Source: Melaminivora alkalimesophila
GTDB taxonomy: Bacteria > Pseudomonadota > Gammaproteobacteria > Burkholderiales > Burkholderiaceae_C
Assembly (NCBI RefSeq): GCF_000282995.1
Contig: NZ_ALEE01000599.1
Location: 1-6,430 of the forward strand
Length of the DNA: 6,430 bases
Direction of reading: 5' to 3'
In this document: positions 5,557 to 6,430 of the stretch, one piece after another
Layout of the letters: every line of letters starts with the position of its first letter
Numbering within the stretch: position 1 is the first letter of the stretch
Position numbers and translations under genes: made by a program
Notes under the pieces: generated by a model
The model's input: only the letters and a program-made list of their open reading frames with translations
What the model was told of the DNA's origin: nothing
Databases searched by the model: none

Positions 5557-6430
5557 ATGTCCCCTGCCCCCACGCAACCACCCGAACGCTGGTACTTCGG
5601 CTGGAACATCGTCGCCGCCGCCACCCTCATCACCCTGCTGACCGTCGGCATGCGCCTGGGGCTGGGGCCGCTGTTCCTGCCCATGGCCGAAGACCTGGGC
5701 TTCTCGCGCAGCCTGCTGTCGTCCATCGTCGCCGTGGGCATGCTGTGCTATGGCCTGGCGATGCCGCTGGCGGGCTGGCTGGTGGCGCGGCGCGGCACGC
5801 GCTTCGTGCTGCTCGCGGGCACCGCCATGGTGGTCGTGGCCGCTCTCTGGGCCGCGAACACGCGCAGCCCCACCGGGCTGCTGCTGAGCTTCGGCGTGTT
5901 GATGTCGGTGGGCGCGGGCTTCACCAGCCCGATCGCGCTCACGCCGGTGATCAGCCGCTGGTTCCAGCGCCGCCGCGGCATGGCGCTGTTCTTCCTGTCC
6001 ACGGGCTCCATGGCGGGTATCGCCGTCATGACGCCTGTGCTCGGCATCGCGCTGCAATACCTGTCGTGGCAATCCACGCTGCTCGCCTTCGCCGCGGTGT
6101 TTGTGGCCGTCACCGTGCCGGCGGCGCTGCGCGTCATCCGCGACGAGGCGCCGCCCGACGGCGACGCGCTCCAGGATGCCACCGGCCGTCCCGCACCCGC
6201 CGCGCCGGCCGCCCATTGGAGCGTGACGCAGGCCATGCGCACCGCCACCTTCGCACGCGTCACCTTCGGGCTCTTCGCCTGCGGCTTCAGCATGAACCTG
6301 CTGGGTACGCACGGCATGCCGATGCTCATGGACCGCGGCTTCGACGCCACCACCAGCGCGCTGGGCATCGGCCTGATCGGGCTGGTGGCCATCCCCAGCA
6401 CCATCGCGCTCGGCCGGCTGGCCGACCGCC
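5557..6430 (+). CDS. MFS transporter, N-terminal two thirds (3' end beyond window)
   Basis: The frame from the ATG at 5557 stays open to the right edge, giving 291 complete codons of a major facilitator superfamily carrier, an inner-membrane secondary transporter usually of about 400 residues with 12 helices. Hydrophobic segments fall near residues 14-42, 52-77, 82-99, 105-130, 141-163, 170-193, 231-257 and 266-287, so eight helices are visible. The hydrophilic loop at 194-227 is the expected central cytoplasmic loop between the two six-helix halves. GWLVARRGTR (73-82) between helices 2 and 3 matches MFS motif A, and GRLADR at 286-291 begins its second copy. SRWFQRRRGMA (133-143) leading into helix 5 resembles the monocarboxylate/oxalate-formate type subgroups. 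The N-terminus is short and cytoplasmic, with no signal peptide. It is divergent from the SDR-led operon, which suggests linked function, perhaps carboxylate uptake. The substrate is an inference only. Confidence 0.93.
   Translation, partial: MSPAPTQPPERWYFGWNIVAAATLITLLTVGMRLGLGPLFLPMAEDLGFSRSLLSSIVAVGMLCYGLAMPLAGWLVARRGTRFVLLAGTAMVVVAALWAANTRSPTGLLLSFGVLMSVGAGFTSPIALTPVISRWFQRRRGMALFFLSTGSMAGIAVMTPVLGIALQYLSWQSTLLAFAAVFVAVTVPAALRVIRDEAPPDGDALQDATGRPAPAAPAAHWSVTQAMRTATFARVTFGLFACGFSMNLLGTHGMPMLMDRGFDATTSALGIGLIGLVAIPSTIALGRLADR

Noticed and set aside
5390..5581. N-terminal extension of the NADP-type SDR up to 5581
   Set aside because: The ATG at 5389 has a ribosome binding site and gives the standard SDR N-terminus. 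The extension would overlap the MFS start.
4523..5641. 372-codon plus-strand open frame over the NADP-type SDR
   Set aside because: It is antisense to the SDR and runs into the MFS start in another frame. No recognisable domain.
5335..6312. 325-codon minus-strand open frame over the MFS gene
   Set aside because: It opposes a clear membrane-transporter frame with motif A and regular hydrophobic helices. The translation is low-complexity His/Gly/Arg/Gln.

Overview
The window is very GC-rich DNA with tightly packed genes and strong G/C preference at third codon positions. Protein content and style suggest a betaproteobacterium of the Burkholderiales, probably Comamonadaceae (Acidovorax/Alicycliphilus/Delftia-like). 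This placement is inferred from composition and family resemblance, not from a search.

Layout, left to right: (1) the 3' part of an unrecognised plus-strand gene (to 1121), with a helical charged middle and a C-terminal half that looks like beta-propeller blades; (2) five genes on the minus strand between 1128 and 5389. Read in their direction of transcription these are an NADP-type SDR oxidoreductase (5389-4598), a PaaI-type hotdog thioesterase (4593-4174), a CurA-like NADP-dependent MDR reductase (4124-3108), a second, NAD-type SDR (3065-2157) and the ribosome-assembly GTPase RbgA/YlqF (2087-1128); (3) a 167-bp divergent intergenic region (5390-5556); (4) the 5' part of a plus-strand MFS transporter (from 5557), cut by the right edge after about eight membrane segments.

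The four metabolic minus-strand genes have gaps of 4, 49 and 42 bp and so probably form one operon, with rbgA a further 69 bp downstream. Two SDRs with different predicted cofactor preference, an enone/enal reductase and an acyl-CoA thioesterase fit catabolism or detoxification of an acyl-CoA or carbonyl compound. The divergent MFS carrier could import or export a related carboxylate. The substrate cannot be read from the sequence.

I see no RNA genes, insertion sequences, CRISPR arrays or clear intrinsic terminators. Most of the window is ordinary chromosomal housekeeping and catabolic content. The least explained part is the left-edge gene. Smaller points are a perfect hairpin inside that gene, a pentanucleotide repeat beside a ribosome binding site, and repeats in the divergent promoter region.
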